A stretch of DNA of 30,561 nt from Seison nebaliae. Its lineage: Eukaryota > Rotifera > Pararotatoria > Seisonacea > Seisonidae. Location of the stretch: contig JALJEE010000135.1 in the NCBI GenBank assembly GCA_023231475.1, positions 1-30,561 of the forward strand. Direction: 5' to 3'. Every line of letters starts with the position of its first letter. Within the stretch, counting starts at the first letter, position 1. The notes below the pieces were generated by a model. It searched no databases. It was not told the origin of the DNA and worked only from the letters and a program-made list of their open reading frames with translations. Made by a program: the position numbers and the translations under genes. Positions 9,701 to 21,400 of the stretch are shown piece after piece.

Positions 9701-12700
9701 ATGTTCTCTCCTTATCACCCACAATCATCCAACAATATATTCAATATGTTTATTTGAAATATCGAGAGCAAAATGATGAGAAATTCATAAAGAATTCCGT
9801 TAGTGAAAATAAAATTATAACGTCGTTATATCGATTTATTTATTCGGACCGAATACCATTACATTCGATGAATCACGTAACCAATTCTCAATCATCAACA
9901 AATATTCGGAATAAATCATCGAGGAATTCTTCCGGTCCATTCACATCAATATCCGCCTCATCCATTAGTAGTCGTGTGACGAAGAGTGCTCATTTATTGA
10001 TTGGAAATGATGAATTACTCAATGTTGTTAATCAAATAGAAAGATTATTAAGAAATGTCAAATATGAACAGGAACATTTAGTTAATATTCTCAGATATTT
10101 GATGGAATGTGCAAAACGGATCCAACATCGCAATATCAGATTAACGGAAAATTGTCATCGAATGGAATTACCGAAATCTGGTGGAATCAACAATTGGCCT
10201 CTAAGAAAGACGAAGAATGGTATAACTTTATTTTTGTTCAATAGTCGATATCCAGATAATTTTGAAAATATCAATGTGAATTATATGAAAGAAGAATTCT
10301 CACAATTCTTCCAAGATTATATGCGACGTCCATTCGTCAATTCATATCATTTATTTACATCGAACGATCTGGATATAATTACAGCGAAACGATTAGCTGA
10401 TTATTGTTTCCAAACAACAGAATTCGAGAAAAAATTTTTGAAACAATATCCGGTCGAATCTAAAGATATTAAGTCGATTCATGATACTGGTGATGATGAT
10501 GATGTTGTTGATGAGAAGAATGATAAAAAGTCCAAAAGAAATTCAAAGAAATTAAATTTGGTGAAAGTGAATAATGATTTGAAAGAATTCTTTTTACAAT
10601 TGAAACATTTATATCGAACTATTCTCAAGAATAATGGTAATCATCAATTTATTCCTTCTTTATTCTCCGATCGATTATATGCACTCTTCCTAAATGATAA
10701 TGACAATTTGAATAATGTCTCCACATTCTACGAATATATCGTTCTACTTTCTTGTTTGAAACAAAGGAATTGTGTCGAATTCTCATCGGGACAACGTCCA
10801 ATGACTCCCTGGTATTTAGAGAAGTTGACGAATAATGAAACAGAATTATATAATTTATCTGAATCTATCACTACTCTATTTACATTGAATGATGATGATT
10901 ATATTATCAGTTATAATGATTTAATATCAGGAATTTTACATCCGATATTATCTCATGAAAATTTCATTCGTCTAACCAAATTGAAAAGACAAAATAATCG
11001 AAATTTAAAAAAGATAGATATTAATGAGATATCAATGATTTCACAAGAGAATCCTGCTCTATCGAAATCCAATCGTTTCTCTGTTGACAATAATCAGACA
11101 GTTGGGTTTAGTAATTGGTTTATGACTCCATTACAACCGACTGATAATGTGGATATTAAGAAGGAGCATCGAAGAAATTTAACTGGTATGGATATTAATA
11201 GAAATTTATTGATAAACAATCAAAATAGTTCAAGTCAACAAACGTTGGCTATGACAGAGAAGAAAACATTCTCATTCGAACAAATGCGAACAATTTATTT
11301 CTTTTATCTTCTTTATCTCTTCAATTTGAATTCATCAATGAAACACATTTTTTATATTTACATTGCTCACAATGAACAATATCGGAAATATTTGAACGAT
11401 CTCTCCCAAATCAATGATTGGGATGTGGCAATTCAACAGATTCATAATAAAATTCCATTTTCTTCTTTTCCCGCTGCACAATTGTCATCAACAAATTCTT
11501 TATTAGTTTCATCAATGAAACCACATCTGAAGAATCGTGCAGCTGAATTGACAATTCAATTAATTCTCTCTTATATGGAAGTGAGAAATAATTATTCGGG
11601 ACGTCTCAGTCATTCGTCGAAGTTGGGACATTTGTTTTATTATTACTTCTATACCGATATAATTTCCGTTGAATTATTGGGAACGGCAGCGAAAAGTTGG
11701 ACGGCAACAGAAGAGATGGGTGAACGTGCACATCTCCTGACACATACTGATTCAATTACAAATATTAATACTAGTCGAGATGCTCAAGCGACAATCGATC
11801 GCTATGATGAACATATTAGATCATCAATCTATTATCAAGATATTTGGAAACCGGAAGGTGAACTCATTCTACATTTGAACGAACATCAATCATCAATCAC
11901 TGCACTTCAATTACATCGTGCTACAGGTAATTCATTTATGTTATCAACAGATGCTGGAGGACATTTGAAATTATGGGATATGCGTCAAATGAATACTTTA
12001 ATCGGAGAAGAAAGTAAAATAGTTCAATCAATTCATCAGAAACAATTCGATAGTAATATAGTTTCCGCACGATTTTGTCATGGTAATCCATACATCATCT
12101 CCTTAATAACCACAAATAATCAATTGATAATTACTGATTTGAATTGTGATAAAGAAATAATTTATTCAACCAAATCGAACAAAAGTAGCAATTCATATTA
12201 TCCAACCATTCTCGACGGTTTCTTCCAAACACATTTACGTAAACAATGTATTTCTGATCCGAATCAACGGATGAATCTATTATTAAAAAAATGTATCTTC
12301 AACTTATCGACATTCCATTGTGAGAAGGATTCGATATCAGCTTTAAATCGATGTGAAATTAATCAACATAAATTCTTTAATTTAACGGATATGGATGGAC
12401 ATCCAACATGTCTAGAAGTTTATTTTTTTTATTTATTTGAAATTTGACTGAAATTATTTTATAGTGGTTCGATTCAACGAATTATGAAACGATCGGTTTA
12501 ATGGATATTCCATCCACTTCTCAAATACGAGGTGGACTCGGTTCTTATACTCTCATGTATGGCACCAGTTGTGGAAATATTGTGGGAGTTGATTGTCGAA
12601 TGAGAAATCCTACACACTTATATCGAACACCGGTATCTAATGGAGCTCTTACTCATTTAACTGTTGATGCATGTCAATCGAGATGGGTTGCCAGTGGAAC

Positions 12701-13501
12701 AAATAAAGGAATTGTGACAATTTGGGATATGCGTTGTGGAGTTCCATTAAAAGTCTATGAAACTCCCAATTGTTACAATGATTATTCCCTAAATATTATT
12801 TTTAATTTTATTCCTAAATATATATTTGTAGCAAGTGAAATAACAGCATTACATTCAATGTATCGTGGATCGATATCGAATACATTAGCTGTCGCTTATC
12901 AAGGACAAAACTCTTTAGATTTATTTTGTCTCGATTCTTCTCACGACATTCCTTCTTGGTCATTCAAAGTACCCGATTGCCAAGTTACTTTTTTCTCAAA
13001 ATTTCTTCTTTATTATTCTCTTCTCTTTTCCAATTCAAGGATTCTTATATAAAATCCATTTGTTCCGATTTGACAGGCGAATGGATATTATGTGGAGGAT
13101 CGGATAGTCGTATCCGATATTTGAATATGGAACAAGTTGACAAAAGTTTTATTTGTGTTCCGAATAAATTCGATTTGATTGACCGTCATCGCAATCATCG
13201 AATTTATAAGATACAAGAAAATGACACAAAACAATCCATATCCGAAATGAATGTTCCACTCAACAACGAAACAACTCGCAAATTTTTTAATTCATTAGAT
13301 GATAATAACAATAATAATAATAATAATAGCAATACTATGGATAGTATAAATAATAGTATGAATGGTGGACATTGTTCAGTGATCAGTAATGGAAATGTTC
13401 ATCATGAAAATATTATGACACATTGTCAAGTTTTCACATCATCTGAATTGTCACATTTCGTTTCAAGTGACGTAGAAGGAATTATTAAGATTTGGAGATA
13501 A
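6784..13501 (+). CDS. PIK3R4: VPS15, regulatory subunit of class III PI3-kinase (PIK3R4)
   Basis: Four exons: 6784-12417, 12465-12771, 12832-12983 and 13040-13501 (2184 aa as modelled; human VPS15 is 1358). The product holds VPS34 and Beclin-1 on endosomal and autophagic membranes. MGN at the N-terminus is the myristoylation signal of the family. The kinase domain (about 25-345) has VVK with Lys54, HGDIKMEN (193-200) and DFA (213-215) rather than HRD and DFG, as is usual for VPS15 pseudokinase-like domains. Helical HEAT-type repeats follow to about residue 1000, including the conserved NPNWQLRHQF. Residues about 1076-1685 have no domain I recognise. From DIWKPEGELILHLNEHQ (1686 on), WD40 repeats run to the C-terminal GIIKIWR. 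Asn, Ser and Asp runs occur (an Asn8 run in exon 4). Introns are 47, 60 and 56 nt, all starting GTT. The 60-nt intron is stopless and in frame. Confidence 0.95.
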
Positions 13502-13562
13502 TTAAATTTAAATTTCTCACATTTTTCAACAATTCGTTTTTTCTTATTCGATTAAATTTTTA

Positions 13563-13568
13563 TTTATT
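13563..13568 (-). promoter_or_regulatory. Poly(A) signal AATAAA of RPIA
   Basis: AATAAA on the minus strand, 18 nt past the RPIA stop and inside the 84-nt gap to the converging VPS15 gene. The 3' UTRs of the two genes probably overlap. Confidence 0.5.
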
Positions 13569-13585
13569 CTCTATGTTCTTCTAAT

Positions 13586-14416
13586 CTATTTCTTCGTATA
13601 AACTTGAACTTTTCCGGAAGAATCTGCGGAATAAGCAATATCCGCCATTCCGATATAGAGACCCGTCTCAACGATTCCTGGTATTGAGATCAATTCATTC
13701 GATATCGATTTCCATTTATTGTTTATCATTTTTCCCGCAATAATCTTCCAATCTATAATAAAATTGCCGTTGTCAGTAATGACAGGACCAGCTTTCTCTT
13801 TCGCCATACGGATATCGATCGATTGTGTAAAAGATTTGTACTTTCTACTAATATGTCCCATAATATAATTAGCTGCTACCGGAATAACTTCGATGGGAAT
13901 TCCTCGCGAAAATTTAGATCCGAATATTTCCGAGAATTTACTTTCATCTGCCACAATCACCAATTTTTTTGAATTGAAAGCTACCATCTTCTCTCCCAAT
14001 TGACAGGCACCTCCTCCTTTAATAATATTCAATTCATTCATCGTACATTCATCGGCACCATCAAATGTGATGGAAATATCATATTCCTCTTCCAAAGTTT
14101 TCTGAGGAATCTTATGCTTTCTTAATAATTGTTGTGATTGGAATGATGTGGGAATACCAATCATTCTCCATGATTCATCTTTCATCTTCTTCGCCAATGC
14201 TTCAATCACATAAACCACTGTACTTCCACTACCAATACCGATGATCATATCATTCCGAGCTCCTTTTAATTCGCCTTCAACTGCCGCATATCCCACATTC
14301 TTTTTCGCTTGATCGTTAGACATTCTTCCTTTAAACAATGCCGAAAATGATAAAAAACGAAATCTATTTGATTGAATAAAATAGATGAGAAATTTAAAGT
14401 TTCTCTGAAATATCAT
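13586..14416 (-). CDS. RPIA: Ribose-5-phosphate isomerase A
   Basis: A single-exon gene of 276 aa. The enzyme interconverts ribose 5-phosphate and ribulose 5-phosphate in the non-oxidative pentose phosphate pathway, normally in the cytosol as a dimer or tetramer. Family motifs are in order: GIGSGST (60-66), the phosphate-binding loop; TSFQSQQLL; FDGADE (118-123) with the two acidic residues; and KGGGACQLGEK (133-143) with the catalytic Lys/Glu region. The C-terminus (GIVETGLYIGMADIAY) also fits. The first Met is followed by 31 residues rich in Phe, Arg and Ser before a second Met (MSNDQAKK), where most family members would begin. The extension could be an organelle signal or simply 5' UTR. 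An acceptor-like ATATTTCAG overlaps the first ATG, which favours the second start. Confidence 0.96.
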   Translation of the reverse strand: MIFQRNFKFLIYFIQSNRFRFLSFSALFKGRMSNDQAKKNVGYAAVEGELKGARNDMIIGIGSGSTVVYVIEALAKKMKDESWRMIGIPTSFQSQQLLRKHKIPQKTLEEEYDISITFDGADECTMNELNIIKGGGACQLGEKMVAFNSKKLVIVADESKFSEIFGSKFSRGIPIEVIPVAANYIMGHISRKYKSFTQSIDIRMAKEKAGPVITDNGNFIIDWKIIAGKMINNKWKSISNELISIPGIVETGLYIGMADIAYSADSSGKVQVYTKK

Positions 14417-15435
14417 TACTTAAATAATTTTGTAATTTTAAATGTTTTTAAAATATTTAATTTAATTAGCTTCAATTTTTCAATATACGATATTAATTTA
14501 TTTTTATTTTACTCTTTTTTTGGTTAATTCCCAACAACACTTTATTTTATTATTGAAGTGATTTATAGAGATTTATCTTGTTTTATTACGTAACTCTTTT
14601 TATCAGAAATCGTTTTCTTTTACAGGCCGTTTAAATGATCCATAAAAAGTAATTAGTCGAAGGTTTGTTGACAATTAACATTAATGGACATGAAAATTTT
14701 TCTTGTTTATTTGTTGATTATAATCAATATCGATCCTTCACGAAAATTATGAAAATTAGTTTTTACGCAGAGTAAATTCCTATTCATTAAATTGCCAGTG
14801 AAAGAAAGAAAGGAAGAAAGGAACTTATTTCAATTTTAGCATCATTTAAGTGGAATAATTCGATACGCAATTAAAACAAAGAACTCTTAATATAACACTC
14901 CAATTGGTTTGTTGACAGATATGTCAATAAAAATAATAAAACCGTTTTAAATTATATAGTGACTTCTAAAATTTTGGAGATTCTGAAGAAATTGGGTATA
15001 ACACAATGGTTTCTTTCTACTTCTATAAAAGGTTTTGCAATATCAACAACCATTATTTTATATCAAGATACATCTTTTAAAACGAGGAAGATTTGAGAAA
15101 ATTTTGAAAAAACTTTTGAGTACCTAGACTTCATGGTACTGAAAACATTTAAGTTACCTGAAAAATAATGATTATATGTATAATGGTATTGACCATTTGC
15201 ATGATTGAGGGGTGGAGAAGAAATCCTTCGCCTTTCAATTATAATTATACTTTGATTTATTTGCCTTGGCGACTGATTGAAATATAAAGTTTTATTTGAA
15301 CAGGAACCAGTACTGTCATCCATTTGTATAAAAAGCGAATAAGATTTGGTCTTTAAGTTTCACTATTAAATTTTTATTAGTTCAAATTTTAGATTTTGCT
15401 TATATCGAAATTAGATGTTGTTCCTATAAATCAAC
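14417..15435. other. Intergenic region between RPIA and PKHD1L1
   Basis: About 1 kb of AT-rich sequence between two divergent genes. It should hold both promoters. An 86-codon minus-strand frame at 15063-15323 is open but has no recognisable domain and biased Asn/Ser content. It begins within the TATA-like region of PKHD1L1, so I leave it uncalled, although a real small gene there cannot be excluded. A short GAAAG-type purine stretch occurs near 14801-14823. Confidence 0.45.
15327..15334 (+). promoter_or_regulatory. TATA-like box upstream of PKHD1L1
   Basis: TATAAAAA lies 109 nt before the PKHD1L1 start codon. Two acceptor-like sites (TTTTTATTAG and CAAATTTTAG) sit between it and the ATG. 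The match is good, but the AT-rich context makes chance occurrence likely. Confidence 0.35.
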
Positions 15436-18400
15436 ATGCTGCTTTTTCTTTTATTCGCTATATTCTTTGGAGGAAGTTACGAATTTTCATTATTATATTC
15501 TTCAAAAACAAATCCAACTTTCATTCAAATTCCTAGGCGGTGCTGTACGAATAACCGACTTCGCACCTCATTACATCCTCAGCGATGGCGTTATGTTGTT
15601 TATATTTGGGGAAGATTTCTCAAAAACAACATTCAACTTCGACAATCCAAACCTGGGAAATAAAGTCTTCCTAAGAAATAATCTTAAAAGTTACCCATGT
15701 GAAATACATCCGGATAAATGTAACTCACACCAATTGACTTGTTATACTCCGTTAAAATTTTAGTTTGATATTGAACTATTTTATGAAAATTTTTTTCCAG
15801 TAAAATGCCCCCAGGACCGTACACAATTCATGTAATAGTGGATAGTGTCTCTGAACATATGAAGCGCGGACTATATCACCGATATGAAAAAGCATCAACA
15901 TTGACAAGCGTAAGTGAAAGTGTGACTGTTCCGGGAAGACTTCTTTCTTTCAAAGGTTCCTTTAAAACGAATATATTTGGTAGCGATTCTGGTCAACAAA
16001 ACGATCCAAGAATTTTACGGTTTATTTTAAAATAAAATTTCCAATTAAATTGAATCCAATAAATAAATAAATATCAGAGCTTTCATCGGAGGTGCCAAAT
16101 GTAATATGATTAACGAAAGTGCAATATTCGATCAAAAAGGTTCACCTGGTGACAAAGAGCAATTGTACGGTCTTACTACTAACGAAATAAAATGTAAAAA
16201 TGAAGGAGGTTATGTTGGCTATCAAAATGCAAGTGTTTTGATTTCTGGTGACGTGGGACGAACCAAACCAACTTTTTGGCATATATCTCCTGACGAACAA
16301 CTTTATATGCATCAAACATATGCTATTATCGAGAATGTTTATCCCTCCAATATCGTCTTTCAGAAAGGTAGTGTGTTGAGGATTGATGGTAAATTTTTCG
16401 ATGCTACTGAATCACCGATTGAAGTGAATGTTGGATCTCGTCGTTGTCGACTATTGGAGAATACAGATCAATTCATTTCTTGTAAATTGGATGAAATTAA
16501 TGAAGAGGGGAAACAATGTTTAGGAAATCGAGGAGCTTATATTTACGAATGGAACCAAGATATTTCTATTGAAAACGAAACAGTTTCTACGGCCTCCAAA
16601 AGAACTTGGGTGGATGGATTTCCTGTAACTGGATGGAAGTATGATCCTTCCATGAAAGGATTCATGAGATTTGTCATAAAAATTCCATTTACATCAGATT
16701 ATGGACCTAAAGTGGAGGTTTATATGAGAAATTTGAAGGAAAACGGATTTATCAGATGGAAAAACGCAACGGAATTGAAGGAGAATGAGGAATATGAAAT
16801 TCGAATACGTTTAAATTTAATTTCTTCATTCCAATTACGTCAATACTTAACAAGATATGTAACTCAAAGTTATTCACCGATCGTCAAACAACTTTCAATG
16901 CATATTGAATTAAAATTGAACGAACCCGGTCAAAATGTAAAAATTACCCATACCTTCTCCCTAAACACAATTCCATCATCTCCAATCATTGCATTGGAAA
17001 TGGGCAATGTCAATAATTATAACGTTATTGAATTTATCGGTAAACTGGTGCGTTGGAAATTCGGTAATGTTTACAGTTCATCATTTCTAATAACGAACAG
17101 TTCAGCATGTGCCATAGAAGCAAGAGAAAAGTTGATGGTAATACCATTAATTGAAGCTTATGGCGATCTCCTTCAATCAATAAATGGCAGCGAACAATTA
17201 TTGGTTGTTGAGTATAATGACAACAAATTAAACTTAAGAATGAATCCAATTTTGAAAAATGATGAAGAATTTGAAATAATCATTGATGATCCTACTGCTG
17301 ACATTATTACAAAAGAATCTATTGAAGGCAGTGATAGTAATATACCAATTGGTTGGTGGAAAGTTGGATCTGTAAGATCAATGCCCTTCATTGATATTTC
17401 ATATGAAAAATCAAAGATCGTGAAGGAATTGGATAATATGTTCCAGAATCGATGTCCGAAATATGTTAAAAATTCAAATTCACTTTTGCCGGATGGATCG
17501 AAACAAGAAGTTCTTGTCCATTTTTCAGGTAGTGACGATGTTGAAAGTTTTTGTGGTCGTTATTCATATAAGCTAGATAATTGGAGAAAATTGACGGTTG
17601 GTGAAAATATAAAGAATAGAGTGAGGAACTTTAATACGGTTAATTCTCGTCATTTAAACCATTTATGTTTAATATGCTTTTAGATTTGTTTCGCATTTAA
17701 AGGAACGCTTAGAAAAATACAATATTCATTCTATTGGAGCCGACACTTACAAGGTGTAGATGTAATGAATGAGGAAAAAACATTTTCAGAATGGAGTTAT
17801 GAATGTGTAACGGTTGACATAACGCACTTCGTTACTCGACAGATTAAGGAAGTGGACTACATTGAATTTTATGGTAATGGTTTCGTTGATGAAGTAACGA
17901 TTAGAAAAAAGAAGATATATGTCGATTATAAACAGATTATGTTATCTGATTCAAAAACGATTCAAAAAAGAACGGAAGATGATGATGATCAATTATCATT
18001 GAAATTCCTCATTAAATCAATGCAATGTCAACAGTTTGGAAAAGAAGATCTTGAAATAGTCTCCACTAAAGATACTTCAAATTCGGTTGCAGAAAAGATT
18101 GGCGATGATGCATTTAGTTTGAATGGGAATCTTTTGGTCAAAAGTCCAGAATTATTGGAATCCATTCCAATTGATATTTCAAATATTTCTTTAGGACCAA
18201 CATCAATTTATCGAAAGCTGAAAGAATACACTAATGTGGTTAGTACAACAACTATCAACAATTGTGATCATAAGAAGTTCGTCCTAAAATTTCCTCAAAC
18301 GACCAAAAATTTCAAAATAACAGTTTCCAAAGAACAAATCGAATTTAACGACAGATCTACATTGACGACGAAAAAGACTGATCATTTTCTTGCTTATCAT

Positions 18401-21400
18401 AATTTACCTGGGGATTTTATTCGACCGTTGATGGAAGAATGTGAGAATTCAAGTAAAATTCCGGTTACGGTGAAAATAAATGGAATTAATTCCAATTGCT
18501 CTGGAAATTGTTTAGTTGCCGCTGTCCGGGCAAATATATCAATCATAAAAATTTCGAATGATGGAACTAATCGATTATCGATTGAATTGAAGGAAGAAAT
18601 TGGATCTCAACCTTTAGATTCGTTTCAAATAACTTTTGTTAATGCAAAAGATGAGAAAATATATTGTGAGGTGGCAGAAATTGAAAAAGGAACAATTATT
18701 TGTTTATTGGAAGAAAAGTATTTAGATGGTCCACTTTCAATTGAAATGGTTTCTGATAATTTCGGAAAAATAGGAAGCACCGCAGATTCCATTGATGAGA
18801 TTATTCCTCAAATTGATAAAGTTGAATTTAATGGAAATATGATAAATGTTACTGCTCGATATTTTCCATCTTGTAACAACAGTTTGGTAATAAACGACCA
18901 ACAATGTTCTCTAATCTATTTCAATGATCAGTTTCTTTTATTTGATTGTCAACTAAATTCTAAAGTTCTATCATGTTTTTTCTAGTTTCAAACTAATTTG
19001 ACAACTTTATTCTTTTTAGGTTATAAAATCAATAAAATTTAATGAAAAAACTATTTCCGTTGGTAAAACGAAAAAGAATACGAAATTGAATATCGTTGGT
19101 CTTACTGGAGAAATTCTAGACTATGAAATGAAATATGGTGAAAGAAAGAGAATCGTTTCTCGGAAATTTACAGAAGTAATGATATTGAAAGGTAAAAAAT
19201 TGGAGAACGTCACAAATGTTTATTTTGGAACAGAGAAACATTTGAGTAAAATAATTGTAGCTGATGATGAAGAAATCTTTATACAGACACCTGAGACTAT
19301 CGATGAAGATGGAATTTATAAGATTGGACTATGTGAAGGGAGTGTGTGTCAATTACAAGAAGTTGAAGTTAATTTTGCATTCGGAATTTACGATATCTCA
19401 CCAAAATGTGGTTCGTGGTATGGTGGAACGAATGTAACCGTTTATGGATTTGGATTACCATTCGATTGTTCGAATAGTTTTATTTCAATGAATGAAGATC
19501 GAAGATGTCGATTGTTGGAGTGTAAGAATGATAAAATGATTTGTCAAACGGCTTCCGGTGTTACTGAAATAATAATCGATAATTCTGGGTATTCTCAAGA
19601 GTTCGGAGATAATTTTAATTGGCATCCCAGAATAATATTAGCAAAGAAAGGGCAAAAAGTGACATGGATGTGGAAATATAGTTCGGGTTATACTAAAACC
19701 ATAGCTATTAAAATTATGGAAGTGACAATTAATGGAGAAAAGAAGTCAAATGGTTTCTCAAGTGGAGAATTTTCCAGAGTAGATGGCACATATTCCAGAA
19801 TATTCTCAACTGCTGGTACTTATTATTTTAGTGGTGGAAGAATGATGAAAAATTCGACTTATGCAATGTTGGGGAAAGTGATCGTAACTGATGACATTGA
19901 AGTGACTGATAATCCTCAGATGAATACTGTTAAAGTCTATATTGATAACCAACTGGTTCCAATACATGACACGCCCGCATCATTAAAACTGAGTGATGAT
20001 TGTCCGAATAAGAAATTTAATTTTAAATTTATGAAAAATTTATCACCTATTATAAAATCAATCGATTCTAATGAAATTTATTCCAATCAAACAATTTCTG
20101 TGATTCGGGGAGAGAATTTAGTCAGTGCAACTTCGACTCATCAAATTTTTGCAGTGAAATTTAACAAGAGAGATGATATTTTGAACGATCCTTCTTCTGT
20201 TTATCCTCGTCGTATTAAAGTGATTGATAAACAGAAAGTGGCACAATGTATTTCAATTGATGAATTGACTAAAAAAGATGAAATTCATTGTCAATGGAAA
20301 TTACTCACACCAATAAATTATGGACAATCGTATTGGCTCGATGTGAATATTGGTGATGGTTACGGACAATCTCTGATTCATTCAAATGCCGATGCAGAAA
20401 TCATTCTCAAATTTAAATATGATTTTAATGGAGTTTCCCCAATAAATGGTTCAACACAGGGAAACTATCTGATAACGTTAAACATCGAAGGTGTATCAAA
20501 TAATCAAAATGTTCAAGTAAAAATTGGCGAAAAAGAATGTAAAATGAAAGAGGAAATTGGTTCAATCACTTGTATGATTCCTCCAGGTAATCCAGGACCG
20601 GCGAAAGTTTTAGTTTCAATTAATGGAGCACATAATATCTCGTGTGATTCTTGTAACTTCTTATATGATCCTCAGTTAATTTCCCAATTAACTGAATTTG
20701 GGGAAGAATCGAAGTTTTTAGATGAAGAAAATTCTTTGAAGATTTTGGGAAAAAATTTAATTTTTGATAATAATTTGGAGACGGATGTGAATTTTGTTGT
20801 TCTTGAAAATATCAAGACAGGAAAACCATATGAATGTAAAATAGAATCATTAGCCACCGATTATTTAACATGTATATTTCCTTCATCCATATTACCTGGC
20901 GAATACAAAATTTCAAGTGTTGTTTCTCCCCAAATCGGCAACATTTCTAATAATGTTTCTTCCAATCTTCAAATACAATCGAATATCCAAATTGACCCTC
21001 TTTCCATTAAAATTAATGGAAACGGTGGTAATGTCGTCGAATTTAAAACGATGGAACAATTTGATGATATTAATAATGAAATATATTTTCATTCAACACA
21101 TAATAATGACATTCAAGTTAAATGTCATTTTAAAACTAATTGGAGAATTGATCAAATAACAACTGACACTGAGAAGTATTGTGTTCTTGATTATTTGGCA
21201 GATGTGAGTCTCACCGAATATATTCCATTTGTCCATCGATATGGTATTGCTCAGATAGAATTAAAGGATTATAAGTTGATTATTCAACCGTATGACAGAG
21301 CAATCCCAACTATACAATTTGATGATTTAACATGGAATGGCCAAAACCAATATATTGCCACATTAATTAATGTTCCACCAATTGATCTTGCTTCTTCTCA

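Noticed and set aside
15063-15323. Minus-strand 86-codon open frame upstream of PKHD1L1
   Set aside because: No recognisable domain and no supporting upstream features. It overlaps the probable PKHD1L1 promoter. A real small gene cannot be excluded, but I cannot support it.
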